A stretch of DNA of 64,000 nucleotides from Arbacia lixula (GCA_963669155.1 OZ022580.1:23488512-23552511); one strand, 5' to 3'; shown: positions 39,301 to 49,255, counted from the stretch's first letter. The notes: generated by a model not told the origin, from the letters alone. Program-made: numbers and translations.

Positions 39301-42300
39301 TATAATGACGTCAGAAAAAATGGCCAGCTACATGTACTGTAGTGTACTGTATGAACTAAAGGTCTATAGAGACAGCTGCTCTTTTTCAGAGTCTGAAAGC
39401 TTAATTTGATTGCTTTTTGGGGGGTTTGGTTTGTTTTTCTTACATTGTAAACTGGGTTAAAGTCACACATTTATTTACTGGGCTACTTTTGGACTAGTCA
39501 GTCAAGGCACTTGTCACATGTCTTGAGAAAGTAGGGGCGTCTTCATTAGCCCGATGTGGCGAAATAACTAGCTAGTTCTGATCGGGATAACCTAGCGAGA
39601 TCACAAAATAGCTAGTTATTTGGTCGAGAAAATTTCCCAAGAAATCTTGAGCTAGATGGAGCTAGCTCGAGTTAGTTCGCGAACTAGCTTGAGCTACATT
39701 GGAGCGTCTTAATTAGCCTGAAAATTTCCTGATCACGGCATGCATCAGCGCACATGAGGCATTGTTTATGTTACGTTTTTATACGTGCAAGCTCATAACC
39801 GAAGCCATGCGGTCATGGCCTATTTCCGTCGCACACTGCGTATGTGCGAACTTCAGGATAATTTATGCATCCCGAGTTTCACGCTTACTTATCCCGAGTT
39901 TCGAGCTAATGAAGACACAATTGAAACTTCAGGCTAGTTCCCCAGATCAGCAAACTAGCTCCCTATTTCGTCTGATCGGGCTAATGAAGACGCACTAAGT
40001 GGGACAGTCAATTGCCTACAGACTAGGCCAGTCCCTCCTTGCAGGGGCGAGGGGGGTGCGCAGGCTATTCTACATGAGCCTAATACATGTATGTATGTTG
40101 TGCATGTGTACATGTCTCATGAGTCATAGTCATTATTTTGTCTTGAAGCTGAATGGAAGCATTCAAGCCTGGGAATACCCCACACACTGCTGTATATACT
40201 ACATGATACTGCACCATGATACATCGCTTTAACACGAATGAGTGCCTTGAGCGCTGCCCTGTTTCTTCCATTATTAAAATTATGTTATCCAAGCATGCAT
40301 GCATTTCACATTAAATTACATTTAAAGAAACATTTCAAAAGCATTTTTTCATTTCTTCTATTCTACTACTAAATCATCGCTTGTATGGTTAACGGGGTGC
40401 TAAAGCTCTTAACAGTACTCCATATTTAAAGTGACAGAAAATCACTGAAGTGTAGCAACTGGCATAAATTAATTGATGAATTCTGATGAGTCACCATGTT
40501 TTTTTGTGTGTTTCTTTTTTGTCTTCAAGGAGAATGAAAGTACTCATGACTGGGAATGATGCCCCACACCCCACTGTATCAACTCCATCTACCGTACCTC
40601 CTACCACATGATGCTCGACCATCGCTAAATGACTGGATAGTGAAATGATAAATGTCCTGCATAACTACTGCCTTGTGTGTGTTTTTTTTGTTGAAGAATA
40701 AAATTATCCAAGCATGCATGCTGATATACTCATCACTCACAATATATTTCTTTCATTGTCATTTTTTAATAAACTTCAAAATGAGTAAATGAGTGTATAA
40801 AGGCTCATCCTGGCGTCCACAACAATTCCTTCTCCTTTCATACATGTATAAGTGACGTATGAAACACATTTTTATGAAATTATCCAGCATTATTTCACTC
40901 GAGAAGAAACTGACACGTTCATAAATTAATTTGACAGAGTTTTGGACAGCTGCCAAGAGAGCGTGAGCCAGAGTACATGACTAAGATCGGTTTCACCCTT
41001 ACACTAGGGCGTAACGGCTCGTATGTTTACATTTTGTTTGTATATTACATTTTGGTACAGTCATACTTTTTATGTATTTAGCACATTTAGGTTCGTAGTT
41101 TTGCATTCCTAGCGTATGCTAAGTAAATCCAGTCAACTACAAAAAGTTTCAATGATTCTTAAATGTGAATCCAAATGTATTTTTTTATATTGCATGTGCA
41201 ACTGAACCATGCAAGTAGAAACACATACTCATACTTATACCCATACTCAACAATGTACACTGTACGATACATGTAGTTGATTGGAACAAAATATTAAATT
41301 GCACTCTGGCTTATACATGTACATTTGGGAAAACTAAATGTTCATGTCAAACAATGTTTTTGTAAGGATCATCAATACTATACTGGCGTACTACATGTAC
41401 ACTACAGCACAAAGGAATTGCATAGGGAAAGGGAAAGGGAAGAAAGGGAAGGAGCCGCAATTTTGAACCACAGTATATTTTGTCCAATTCAGCATGAAAC
41501 ATGATGCTTTTTAGGCTAAAGCATTGTGTTTCATGCTGAATTGGACAAAATATAGGTGGTTTAAAACTGCGGCTCCTTCCCTTTTCCTTTCCCTATGCAA
41601 ATTCCTTTGAGCTGTAGTGTATATCACATGCCCAACACCCTCTCTAAATTATACACAACCAATTCTAAAACTCTCACCACCACCCCCCCCCCCCCAACTC
41701 CTTGAACATTCCAATACAGAGTACTGCACATACATGTAGGCCTACTTTGTGCATAAAGATGTAATTTAAACACATGAAGTATTAATAAACAGCCAACCCT
41801 TTTAAATTCTACCAACAGCACTAGCAATTTGCAATAAATTGCATGTAATTTTATGTAGATATATGTGTCTTTACTCACCAATATGTTACATGTGCAGGAA
41901 TTCCCAAAAGTACAATGTTCTGAATATAATTCACAAAGTACAACACTCTCCAACTGTCTGAATACTGCAGTATTAATCCAATAGGTTGTGATTCCTAAAC
42001 CTGCTCCATAGAATGAGGCTCTGATGAAAAGATCAACTTTCCCTCCAGTCTATATGCACCAAATAGCCAGTGTAATATGTAAGTTTATGACATGTCACTT
42101 CAGGCAATACTAATATCACAACATCCACGTACTATCCGAGCTATATATACCCTACAGTCCACAGATTACTATACCAGCCAACTGATTTCCGCGCTTAAAC
42201 GGTCACAAACCGCAGAATCAAAATACCAGGAAAAACAGTTCACTCAATGGGGAGTGGGATAGCCTAAATGGGATATCCCACTGTGCTGACACAGTACCAG

Positions 42301-45300
42301 CCTAGCTGTATAGTATGCTAAGTCACTGTACAGTACTTGTGTAGTACAGTATGAGTGTGGATCAAGGCAGTATAGATTACGACATACTGCACTTTGATCT
42401 CTACCGTTAGATAAGTTCTTTTCCCCTCATTGTGATTCAATGGAGGGCGGCGTGATTCAAACTTCTTTGTTTGGCTGCTCACCTGGGCTTGAACTATTGG
42501 AATTTGTGGGTGCGGTAAATTTGAACTTGTCTTCTCTTTTTGTTTATTTGCATAAGTCATTATGAATTCAGGAATGAAGCTTAATCATAGCAGATTCACA
42601 TATTTTCCTCTTAATATACATACTTGTATATCTTCATGTACACATACAGGTTCAACCACCATATTGGAATGTTGAGTACATTTTTAACAATAAAAACAAT
42701 AAGTGAGTCAGTCAGTGCTAAATGAAGTTTAAAACAAATTAAAATGATCACCATGGTGGGAACCATTTTGTTTAATCAAGGATGTACAAAGCTCAACACA
42801 TTCTTGGTTCTTCATGTGCCAATGAGGCATTTTTTTACAGGTCTTGGAGAACATCCGGTCCACGGCTCCACGCAGCCGTCCTCAAACGCCTACCCAGCAG
42901 AAAGAACGGAAAGGTGTCTCTTGAGTACAACCTCCATTTAATTCAGTTCCTCTAAAAATGTATAGGGAGGGCCTGTTTAATTTTTATTTAACTCTTTGTG
43001 AGCCATTGAGACGTTTTAGCACTGGTAATACACAAATGGAGTCAGGCACAGAAGGAGTTAACTCTTTTTGTACCATTGAGGCATTTTTGCACAGGTACAG
43101 TGTAATACACACCTTTCCCATTGGGCAGTATGGAGTCTGTCAGAGAAGGGGTTAAATCTCATTTGAAGATCTCAAAATATCTTATTCCTCATTGGGTGAC
43201 GTTATATTTTTGGTGTTTGTAGGCTGAGCATACATTAACTGGTTTCAATTGTTAATTGTGTGAGTGATTGTAATGAATGACCTGCCACCCCCCCCCTCCC
43301 CCCCCCCCCCCTTTCTTCCAAATGATAACAGTGGCCTCAAGCAAGCAACATAGTACATTACACATACCTAAAGTATGCATTTCAGACTAAATTAGAAGAC
43401 TACAAATCTCTTGTCCCAACTGACCCCATAACCAATTTATGACCTCATTAGCCTCCATGAAGGTTGTTTGTGTTATTGCTGAAAATATATTTTAATGATG
43501 GTGAATCCAGAGTACATGAAAAGGAAGAATACATTACATACATTAGGGGAGGGAGGTACACACCATAAACTGAACCATGCTACATACATGAATGCCCTTT
43601 ATCCTTATATGGGGATAGTATAAATTTGTATGGTTTGAATCATTTGTTTTCACACATATAGGTCAATACAACTGGCTCTTGTTTGCATGGCAGGGATAAA
43701 GCTATGCGTGGACCTAATTATTTATTCACCACAGATACATGTACATTGTCTGTGTAGAGGCATAATTTAGACACTTTGCAGTTGTACTGAATGCAATATA
43801 CTGTCGCTTGCAAATTTGCTTGACATTATGTAGGCCTAAGTTGATATTGCCAAATCATTGCATAATGTCCAGCACACTCCACACATTTAGTGATAAATCA
43901 AGGTTCTGGAATAAATCCAACATGCCACAGAGAACAAGGCCAGTCATTTAATGACTACTCCTATAATCGTTTGGCCTACTGGCACTACATTAAGTATACA
44001 ATATATTACTGCCGGTTTCTCAACCCATCTCTTCAAACCAATGAATAATTAGCAATAATGATTTACAGAATGAGTTTTTTATGGTTTTCCCACTATAAAA
44101 AATAACCGGTCTGAATAAAAAAAAAAATACTTCTCTTCTCCTTGTTCTTGATTTCTTCTCCTTATACCTACCTTTTCCCCTTTCCTCTTCTTTCTTCTTT
44201 TTCTTCACCTCTTTTCCCCTTTTGTCTAGTTCTGCTGTAACCATCTTCTCCTTCTGCCTTTTTTTTTCTTTCTACTCAAACCTTTCTCTTCTCCTTTCTT
44301 CTCCACTTTTCGTTATTCTCCTTCCTTTACAACTTCTCCTTCTGCCTTCTTGCTTTCTATTCCTTCCTTTTGTTTCTCCTTTCTCCTTCTCCCCTTTTCC
44401 CTTCTTCTCTTATTACCGCCTCTTCTCCTTCCTCCTTCTTGATGTCTACTCCTTCCTTTCTCCTCCCCTTTCTTCTTCTCTTTCCCCCCTCTTTTCCCTT
44501 CTTCTTCCTTCTTCTAATACTTCTCCTCCTTCCCCCTTCTTGATTTCTACTCCTTCCTTTCTCTTCCCCTTTCGTCTCTTTCCCCTTCTTCTTCTATTAC
44601 CACATTTCCTCCGTCCACCTTCATGCTCTCTTCTTCACCCCCCTTCCTTCCTTCCTCCTCTCTCACTCTCCTCCAGAGTTCTAATTCTTCAATGAACCAT
44701 TTTGGCTAGATTTTAGTGAAAGGACTTTCTGAGGTAATTTTAATTTACAAAGAAATTTTAGGCATACACTCCCACAGTAGTATACTAAGGATAGCATGCT
44801 CCATCCTGTAAATGAATGGAAAACAAGTCAGACAAAAATCTTGGAATCAGACAGAATTTGAAGCTGCAATCTACTGCTTACCGACTTATTTTTCATTCAT
44901 TTACAGGATGGAGTACACTATCCTTACTATTGGGTGTATGCCTTAAATTTCTTTGTAAAAAAACACATTTAGATTTTATGCATGTCATTCAAACAATAGG
45001 TTACTAATGGTAACCCAGAAGCATGTCTGAAGTTTGTCCAAGTAGCAGCAACTAATAAGACTCATAGGATATTCCACCAATTGAAACAGTAGATACAGGT
45101 GCATAATAGCGCATTGCCATTACCAAAAGGGTCTTTTTGCAGATACAAATCAGCCCTTCATATCCCAATAAGGCTCTTTTTACCACTTAGCAAAACCAAT
45201 CCTAGCAAGAGCATCAACCTGGGTGTGTACATAGTATCTTTGGCCTGAAAGAGGCTTGCACTTAGTAACACACACAATGGACAGTGTGAATCAAGACAGG

Positions 45301-45780
45301 GCCTACTGTGTGCTGTCCCAGAGAGTGGCTACCAGATATATCTCCGTTGCTCAGTAAAGGTGTTTACTCAATCATGCAATGTGTAGTAGTTAGCCTCTTT
45401 GTTCAAGCTTAGAGCTATCATTTGCCAGGACATACAGTAAAGAAGGCCTTGGAGATAAGTGTTTACAAGATTCTACTGGGATACAAGATCCATTACTCCT
45501 ACACTATGAGGATGCATTGCATAATAATAGTAAACCCGTACTTGGTTTGTTGTTGTTTATAAAGACAAGGTAAAACATCAAATATATTTTTTTGTTATTC
45601 AAATCTTCACATCCCTCTAATTTGAATCATCTTATAATATCCATTTAAAGAGGTACTCAAACTTTCATCTCATATTTATTTCTCATGTCCCCCCTCCCTT
45701 TCTCATGCCACCCCCCCCCCCCCCCTTCCACCTCTCTCTTCCTACACCTCTCTCTTCCTACACCTTTCTCTTTCTCTCTC

Positions 45781-45840
<60 letters not shown>

Positions 45841-47068
45841 TCTCTCCGTCTCTTCTCTTTATCTCTCTTTCTTATGCAATTCCTCAAGTTTCATTGATTC
45901 TTCAGAACATAAGACACTTTCTGTGGTGGGAGTGGTTCTGAATGCAGTGTTTCTTACTCTTATGTAGTATAATATAGCAGGCTTTGATCTGCAGATTGTT
46001 TACATATACAACTTGTCTCAGATTTCAGTTACAATGCACATTTAAATGCAACAATCCTCCTTTTATTTGAATAGCTACACTATGCAAATGAGTAATTTTC
46101 ACACAATGACACTGATTCTTCTACACTATCAATCTCTGAGTCCCATATCCGCTTACTGTGCATTGTTTAAGCAGCAGCGTAATCTAAGTACATTTCTCAT
46201 TCCACAAGCCATTGAAAAACCTAAAAGAAATCCACCTCATATTTCACTATCAGTTTTGAAAGAAAAAGATAATTTAATGATTATTTAGTGACTATATGTC
46301 CTCCAATTTCATTTTTAGTGGTGCTCTTTCCGTCTGTGTCAGAAACACACAGAAATGCTTCTGTTAGGCTCAATTTTCTTGAGCTAGATTAAAACTATGG
46401 CTTCTTTTTATTAAACCATTATTGGCCCTTGGCCCTACTTCATCTCCTCTATATGGATTATGAATCATTCTTTCTACAGTGTACAAACTAAAAATAGTTC
46501 ACAATATAAATATGTTGTTTCCCAAATGTTAGCCTATTGAAATGCCAATAAATCATATAAGCCACAACTCAGATAAAAGAAGAATTCAAAATTAATAACA
46601 GGCATCAGGTGTGAAGTACATCTAATTATGTTTTATTGTTAATAATATCCAAACAAAAAAACAGGATCACAGAATAGTAGAATCTACTGCCTTGCAAATT
46701 AAACACCAAATTAAGTTCTGCCAACACCTCAAAAAATTATAATTGTCAATTTTGAGTTAATACTTTTACACATACCCATTCTGCCTCGAGTCTGCTGCAG
46801 GATTTTCAGCCTCAGTACTTGTTTTTTCATCTCCAACATTTGGGGTGGTCGAGTTCTGCTGCTGGACTTGGGCTTTCTCCGAGCTCGAGCTGCGCCGACG
46901 GTTCCGGGATCGCGAGCGCTCACCAGACCGTCTGCGGACCTTGCGAACGGCTCCTGAACTCGACGAAGAACTACACAAAGAAGTCGCATCTGCGGGGCTA
47001 GATTCCACATCGTTATGTCCAGATTTTGATCTGGATTTATGTCGCCTTGGTTTTCCTTCTATTTCCAT
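23952..47068 (-). CDS. MAP3K1: MAP kinase kinase kinase 1 (MEKK1), complete gene, eighteen exons
   Basis: MAP3K1 is a Ser/Thr kinase and E3 ubiquitin ligase that activates MAP2Ks in the JNK and ERK pathways. In transcript order its exons are 46776-47068, 37811-37949, 35718-35909, 35189-35257, 34518-34730, 32663-32779, 31920-32086, 31232-31344, 30588-30814, 29615-29863, 28987-29108, 28403-28494, 27027-27985, 26420-26578, 25806-26100, 25445-25587, 24597-24728 and 23952-24104. All phases agree, giving 1277 residues (human about 1512). Domains in order: Arg/Ser-rich N-terminus; SWIM finger (C304, C306, C312, H314); RING-type finger (CPIC at 403-406 to CPLC at 448-451); armadillo-like helices (about 510-750); acidic ALAIAM segment; kinase domain (GTGAFSSC loop at 1014-1021, K1036, HRD at 1131-1133, APE at 1181-1183). 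The DFG motif is DLG. Start ATG has A at -3 and G at +4. Intron 1 is about 8.8 kb. Confidence 0.95.
24470..24536. repeat. G-rich tract
   Basis: Runs of G broken by single A and one T-rich gap, in MAP3K1 intron 17. It could form a G-quadruplex on the plus strand or a C-rich transcript segment. Confidence 0.85.
24597..24728 (-). CDS. MAP3K1: MAP3K1 exon 17
   Basis: It encodes [19 protein letters not shown] and [18 protein letters not shown] of the C-lobe. Confidence 0.95.
25076..25325. mobile_element. TIR element, about 250 bases, copy 1
   Basis: CTGCCATAATCTGACAAAAGG and CCTTTTATCAGAGTAGGGCAG are inverted ends. The whole sequence recurs, reversed, at 61220-61467. It lies in MAP3K1 intron 16. 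Confidence 0.82.
25445..25587 (-). CDS. MAP3K1: MAP3K1 exon 16 (activation segment)
   Basis: It encodes [18 protein letters not shown] and [10 protein letters not shown]. The metal-binding motif reads DLG where vertebrate MAP3K1 has DFG. Confidence 0.95.
25806..26100 (-). CDS. MAP3K1: MAP3K1 exon 15 (kinase core)
   Basis: It encodes [34 protein letters not shown] and [15 protein letters not shown], with the catalytic HRD Asp at 1133. Confidence 0.95.
26420..26578 (-). CDS. MAP3K1: MAP3K1 exon 14 (kinase Gly-loop and Lys)
   Basis: It encodes [17 protein letters not shown] and LMAVKQ, giving the glycine-rich loop and the ATP-binding Lys (residue 1036). Confidence 0.95.
27027..27985 (-). CDS. 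MAP3K1: MAP3K1 exon 13 (large central exon)
   Basis: 320 codons begin [15 protein letters not shown], run through [18 protein letters not shown] and the helical region, then a variable acidic/Ser-rich linker with [12 protein letters not shown], and end with [11 protein letters not shown] and VRIQQK. The human protein has equivalent large-exon content but a longer linker. Confidence 0.94.
28403..28494 (-). CDS. MAP3K1: MAP3K1 exon 12
   Basis: It encodes [19 protein letters not shown] and [11 protein letters not shown], matching the human RTAQLS...GQAGELAV segment. Confidence 0.92.
28987..29108 (-). CDS. MAP3K1: MAP3K1 exon 11
   Basis: It encodes [18 protein letters not shown] and [17 protein letters not shown]. 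It is too small to appear as a long open frame, but phase (0 in, 2 out) and splice sites fit. Confidence 0.88.
29615..29863 (-). CDS. MAP3K1: MAP3K1 exon 10
   Basis: It encodes [29 protein letters not shown] and [20 protein letters not shown], armadillo-like helices. The 5' end of this exon with its upstream intron is duplicated at 42838-43057. Confidence 0.92.
29962..30052. mobile_element. Very short TTAA-ended repeat
   Basis: TTAACTCTTTGTGAACCACTG begins and GAAGGAATTAGG ends a unit of about 90 bases. Related units lie at 42988, 43058, 53800 and 59935. It lies in MAP3K1 intron 9. Confidence 0.6.
30369..30495. mobile_element. Short hairpin element, family E
   Basis: GACCCTGTCTTATAAAG and CTTTATAAGACAGGGCC form the terminal repeats. 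The middle has TCGTAACTCTG and ATTAGAGATAGGGGATTG. It lies in MAP3K1 intron 9. Confidence 0.82.
30588..30814 (-). CDS. MAP3K1: MAP3K1 exon 9 (second half of RING finger)
   Basis: [21 protein letters not shown] completes the finger in 21 residues (435-455), which are followed by a Gly/His/Glu-rich linker and QQKKERWKE. Confidence 0.93.
31232..31344 (-). CDS. MAP3K1: MAP3K1 exon 8 (first half of RING finger)
   Basis: It encodes [19 protein letters not shown] and [16 protein letters not shown], the first zinc ligands of the RING/PHD-like finger. Confidence 0.95.
31920..32086 (-). CDS. MAP3K1: MAP3K1 exon 7
   Basis: It encodes [19 protein letters not shown] and then a Ser/Pro-rich linker between the SWIM and RING fingers. 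Confidence 0.88.
32663..32779 (-). CDS. MAP3K1: MAP3K1 exon 6 (SWIM zinc finger)
   Basis: It encodes [20 protein letters not shown], the CxC...CxH SWIM motif, followed by [19 protein letters not shown]. Confidence 0.95.
32842..32960. mobile_element. Family C fragment
   Basis: Only the end portion is present (ACTTTCTTATCCTTTGACAG to GATGAACTATCCC), in MAP3K1 intron 5. Confidence 0.7.
33275..33316. repeat. (AG)n microsatellite within a purine-rich stretch
   Basis: About 40 bases of unbroken AG, in a larger GA-rich region to about 33520, in MAP3K1 intron 5. Confidence 0.93.
34518..34730 (-). CDS. MAP3K1: MAP3K1 exon 5 (upstream of SWIM finger)
   Basis: It encodes [20 protein letters not shown] and [17 protein letters not shown], then [13 protein letters not shown], matching the conserved region before the SWIM finger. 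A longer frame in another register over the same bases is a shadow. Confidence 0.92.
34757..34870. mobile_element. Family C fragment
   Basis: Only the starting arm is present (AGAGGGATAGTTCACCCTG to GATGAAAATCCATCAG), in MAP3K1 intron 4, about 27 bases from the exon 5 acceptor. Confidence 0.7.
35189..35257 (-). CDS. MAP3K1: MAP3K1 exon 4 (69 bases)
   Basis: It encodes [19 protein letters not shown] and VSPS. A run of about twelve C forms the polypyrimidine tract directly before its acceptor. Confidence 0.8.
35718..35909 (-). CDS. MAP3K1: MAP3K1 exon 3 (Ser/Pro-rich)
   Basis: It encodes a low-complexity Ser/Pro/Arg region from [13 protein letters not shown] to ESPFAKQ, with several Ser-Pro pairs that could be MAPK-type phosphorylation sites. 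Confidence 0.8.
36921..37098. mobile_element. Part of an inverted-repeat element also found at 57353
   Basis: TACGAAAAAAAGAAAGCTTG to AAGGGATGGGCTACATTTAAC matches the right-hand two thirds of the element at 57353-57667. A TATAA-CCA insert and CT microsatellite expansion interrupt it. It lies in MAP3K1 intron 2. Confidence 0.7.
37605..37745. repeat. Poly-C runs in MAP3K1 intron 2
   Basis: Two C runs (near 37607 and 37725) are flanked by related sequences (CCTTACCATGGACCCTTTTT; TACCATGGGCCCTTTTATCC near exon 2). Parts of the exon 2 donor area appear to have been copied locally: the text CACCCCCTCCTCTACTAGTGC near 37673 resembles exon 2 near 37838. Confidence 0.6.
37811..37949 (-). CDS. MAP3K1: MAP3K1 exon 2
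   Basis: It encodes [20 protein letters not shown], the segment [13 protein letters not shown] and the end RIKGPM. Phase is 2 in and 0 out, joining exons 1 and 3 cleanly. Confidence 0.85.
39537..39993. mobile_element. DNA element with 19-base perfect terminal repeats
   Basis: GCGTCTTCATTAGCCCGAT and its exact inverse ATCGGGCTAATGAAGACGC bound about 457 bases. Inside are many CTAGCTAGTT-like palindromic words and degraded inner copies of the end near 39705 and 39905. There is no transposase frame. It lies in MAP3K1 intron 1. Confidence 0.85.
40140..40720. repeat. Diverged tandem duplication
   Basis: The stretch from CTTGAAGCTGAATGG to ATTATCCAAGCATGCATGC recurs from about 40525 (CTTCAAGGAGAATGAAAG) to 40720 (ATTATCCAAGCATGCATGC), with considerable divergence. 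It lies in MAP3K1 intron 1. Confidence 0.5.
41398..41622. mobile_element. Hairpin MITE, family A, copy 4
   Basis: This is a full copy in MAP3K1 intron 1. Both arms keep the TGTCCAATTCAGCATGAAAC-type core. Confidence 0.88.
42838..43057. pseudogene. Duplicated fragment of MAP3K1 exon 10 plus intron 9 sequence
   Basis: The plus-strand text from 42841 (GAGAACATCCGGTCCACGG, CCGTCCTCAAACGCC, CGGAAAGGTGTCTCTTGAG) follows 29828-30050 almost base for base. It covers the exon 10 5' end, its acceptor and about 190 bases of intron. Because intron is included, this is a DNA-level duplication. It lies in MAP3K1 intron 1 in the same orientation as its source, carries a small internal duplication in the coding part and has no donor, so it should not be an exon. 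Confidence 0.88.
42988..43155. mobile_element. Two adjacent TTAA-ended short repeats
   Basis: TTAA occurs at 42988, 43058 and 43152, with TTAACTCTTT after the first two and GAAGGAGTTAA and GAAGGGGTTAA before the last two. Two units of 66 and 90 bases therefore share a central TTAA. Confidence 0.65.
43288..43312. repeat. Poly-C tract
   Basis: Runs of C broken by one T, in MAP3K1 intron 1. Confidence 0.9.
44128..44685. repeat. Long CTTCTC-rich pyrimidine tract
   Basis: About 560 bases are almost purely C and T on the plus strand, with loosely repeating CTTCTCCTTC words. It lies in MAP3K1 intron 1. The 157-codon frame across it is low-complexity noise. Confidence 0.9.
44695..44950 (-). mobile_element. 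Head-to-head SINE fragments
   Basis: A minus-strand SINE copy (TTTTAGTGAAAGGACTTTCT to a decayed B box near 44856) is joined to a plus-strand tail (TTCATTTACAGGATGGAG, GGGTGTATGCC). The two are inverted around a degraded tRNA-like centre, in MAP3K1 intron 1. Confidence 0.6.
45710..45860. repeat. Poly-C, TCTTCCTACACC repeat and (CT)n
   Basis: A 14-base C run and a short tandem repeat of CTCTCTTCCTACAC lead into about 55 bases of CT, in MAP3K1 intron 1. Confidence 0.9.
46776..47068 (-). CDS. MAP3K1: MAP3K1 exon 1 (N-terminus)
   Basis: It begins [17 protein letters not shown] and is rich in Ser and Arg, including [18 protein letters not shown]. The donor is GGGTATGTG, phase 2. The low-complexity N-terminus agrees with the poorly conserved start of vertebrate MAP3K1. 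Confidence 0.85.
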
Positions 47069-47580
47069 TGTAATATTCCAGGTTTGAGCGGTGGTTCCAG
47101 TGTGTAGTTAAATGCCGTCGCAAATTAAATGTCTTCCATTTATGAAGTTTGATTAACGTTACCGCTGTTTTCAGTTAAAAAACGTCGATCCCAAAACATT
47201 CCACTTAGCTCCACCACCTGTCGTACGGTATACGGTAGACTTGCCACGCGATCTTGCTCTTTTTTCGCAACACTTCCACAATTTTCCCGCTAAAATAACA
47301 CGTGGTTACCTCTCCGCTACAAAGTCTACAATCCCTAACCTATAAACATGCATCAATGGTTCTCAATAACAGCATCTACCAGTAGAAAAAATCACCTAGG
47401 AAATCGCCCTAGCAGTAAGTAAGCAGTAAGTTGCAAAGTCCAAAGTTTCACCGCCTACGCATACATTTGCCGTCTTCTCTCGGCTGCACGCTTGTACGAT
47501 TTCCGCGCTGCATGCTGGTCGCGAGCTGTTTACATCGCACCATAACAATGAGAGCGTCGGGATGACATCATCTTAGTATT
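47069..47580 (-). promoter_or_regulatory. Probable MAP3K1 promoter region
   Basis: The region directly upstream of the MAP3K1 start is richer in CpG than the flanks. It has an E2F-like TTTTCCCGC near 47281, CACGTGG near 47300 (E-box/ACGT core) and a CRE-like TGACATCA near 47562. No TATA box is evident. The transcription start is unknown. Confidence 0.35.
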
Positions 47581-48480
47581 TTTGTCTCGTGGAAGGAGGG
47601 TGGAACTGCTGATAGTTTGAAGACGCAAACCCTTTTAAGAAAGCCAGTCAGTAAGAAAGTCTCAAATAATGAACATGCACATATTATAAAGACTATCTAT
47701 CTTAATTCCATATGTGCATGCCCCTTTTATTTCAACACTAGTGCCATTAAGCCGCTAGTCTGAATCTTACAGGCACCTTTTTTTTGACAGAGTTGCGAAT
47801 TGAGTCTCCTATCAAAGACTATGATGAGGTTGAGGGTATACTGGTATCTCTTTAGAGTAGCTCTCTTCGGGGAGGGGCAAAGGGTGCGGTGACGCATTGA
47901 CAAAAATCTATTCAGAAATCAATAATTCAGTAAATTACCCAAATTCCTCGCCTGAGCCCTAGGAGATGACTTGATGGTCTGTCGGCTAAGTGATTGGTTG
48001 AATGTAATCTATCATCGTGTTTAATACATTGCATACCTATTGCAGACAATATCTACCATTGTGTGTAACTCATTATGATGACAACTGGTTCGTGCGCAAG
48101 TGATTTGTAGCGGGTTCAGATGTCTTGTTGAATGTTATTGCATCCCTTGCAGACAATATCTAATATTCAGTAAAACTCATTTGCATTATCGATTCATTTT
48201 GTGATGTATGAAACCTAACTGTGACGTATGAATCACTTAATACATGAAAGCATTCTAGTTAGTAGTCTATCCCTCAGCCTCAATTTTGTTTCATTATGTA
48301 TATTCTATCTATTCTATCTTCTATTTCCCGCCAAAATCACAATAAATATTTTATCTTATCTTATCTTACAAAGTTGACATTAGATCTATCCGTGTTTGAA
48401 AGAAATGAGAAAGATTGAAATTGAGGAAGGATGGCGTTCCCATCCAAATGAAGGAATTATAAATCTGCCAAAAGAAGTGG

Positions 48481-48545
48481 AATCACAGGGGTACGAACCT
48501 GCATCTACTGCTCACCGAGCAGCGACTTAACCGTCGGGCCATGTC
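48481..48545 (-). mobile_element. tRNA-like SINE head
   Basis: Read on the minus strand, GGCCCGACGGTTAAGTCGCT is followed by the B-box-like GGTTCGTACCCC. The 3' part does not complete a tRNA fold, so a SINE head is more likely than a tRNA gene. Confidence 0.5.
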
Positions 48546-49255
48546 TGATCGACTTCTTATTTCTTCGCCTTACCTATGACCCTGCATATAATACATTTTG
48601 TTGCGACACTGTTTAATGTTTAGTAACAGATGTCTTATAGCCTATCATTATTGCAAATCTGTTCTCTGTACTTTTTTATCCCAACTTTTGTTGCCTGATT
48701 CCATCATAACTTCCTCCGCCTCATGAACGCTGTTTGTGTGTATTATGTATTTGTGTGTTGTTATGATTTTCACAATTTAGATCTAATTTAGCTGAGATAG
48801 TTTTTAGATTCAATGTGATACATTCCTCGCACGACCAACATGATCAATGATGATGATGATGACTGCCTTCACTTTTTGGAATTTTTTGTTTGGATTTAAT
48901 TTAACATGAGTGATCAAAAGCAATGTATCTTACTTTCAATGTGTTTATTATGTCCATGGACCCTAGGGTCCATGTTATGTCCATGTAAGATGAGGATGGG
49001 GCAGGGGGAGGGTGGCAATGAGAAGGGGAGGGGAGGGAGGAGGAAGGAGTAGGCAGAGGAGAAGTGGAATATGAGCAGGGTGAGTGTGAGTACGAAGATG
49101 GAGGGTGAGGGGGAGGAGAATGTGCTAGAGAAGGAAAAGAGGCGGGGAGGGAGAAGCTAGGAAACGAGGCAGAAGGAGTGGAGGGCAAATGGAGGAGAAA
49201 GACGAGGAAGATGAAAATAAGGAAAATATGTGGACAAGGGGGCGGGGGAGAAAGA

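Noticed and set aside
44020-44695. 157-codon Leu/Ser/Pro frame and the Lys/Glu frame opposite
   Set aside because: Both cross the CTTCTC pyrimidine tract and have no splice or homology support.
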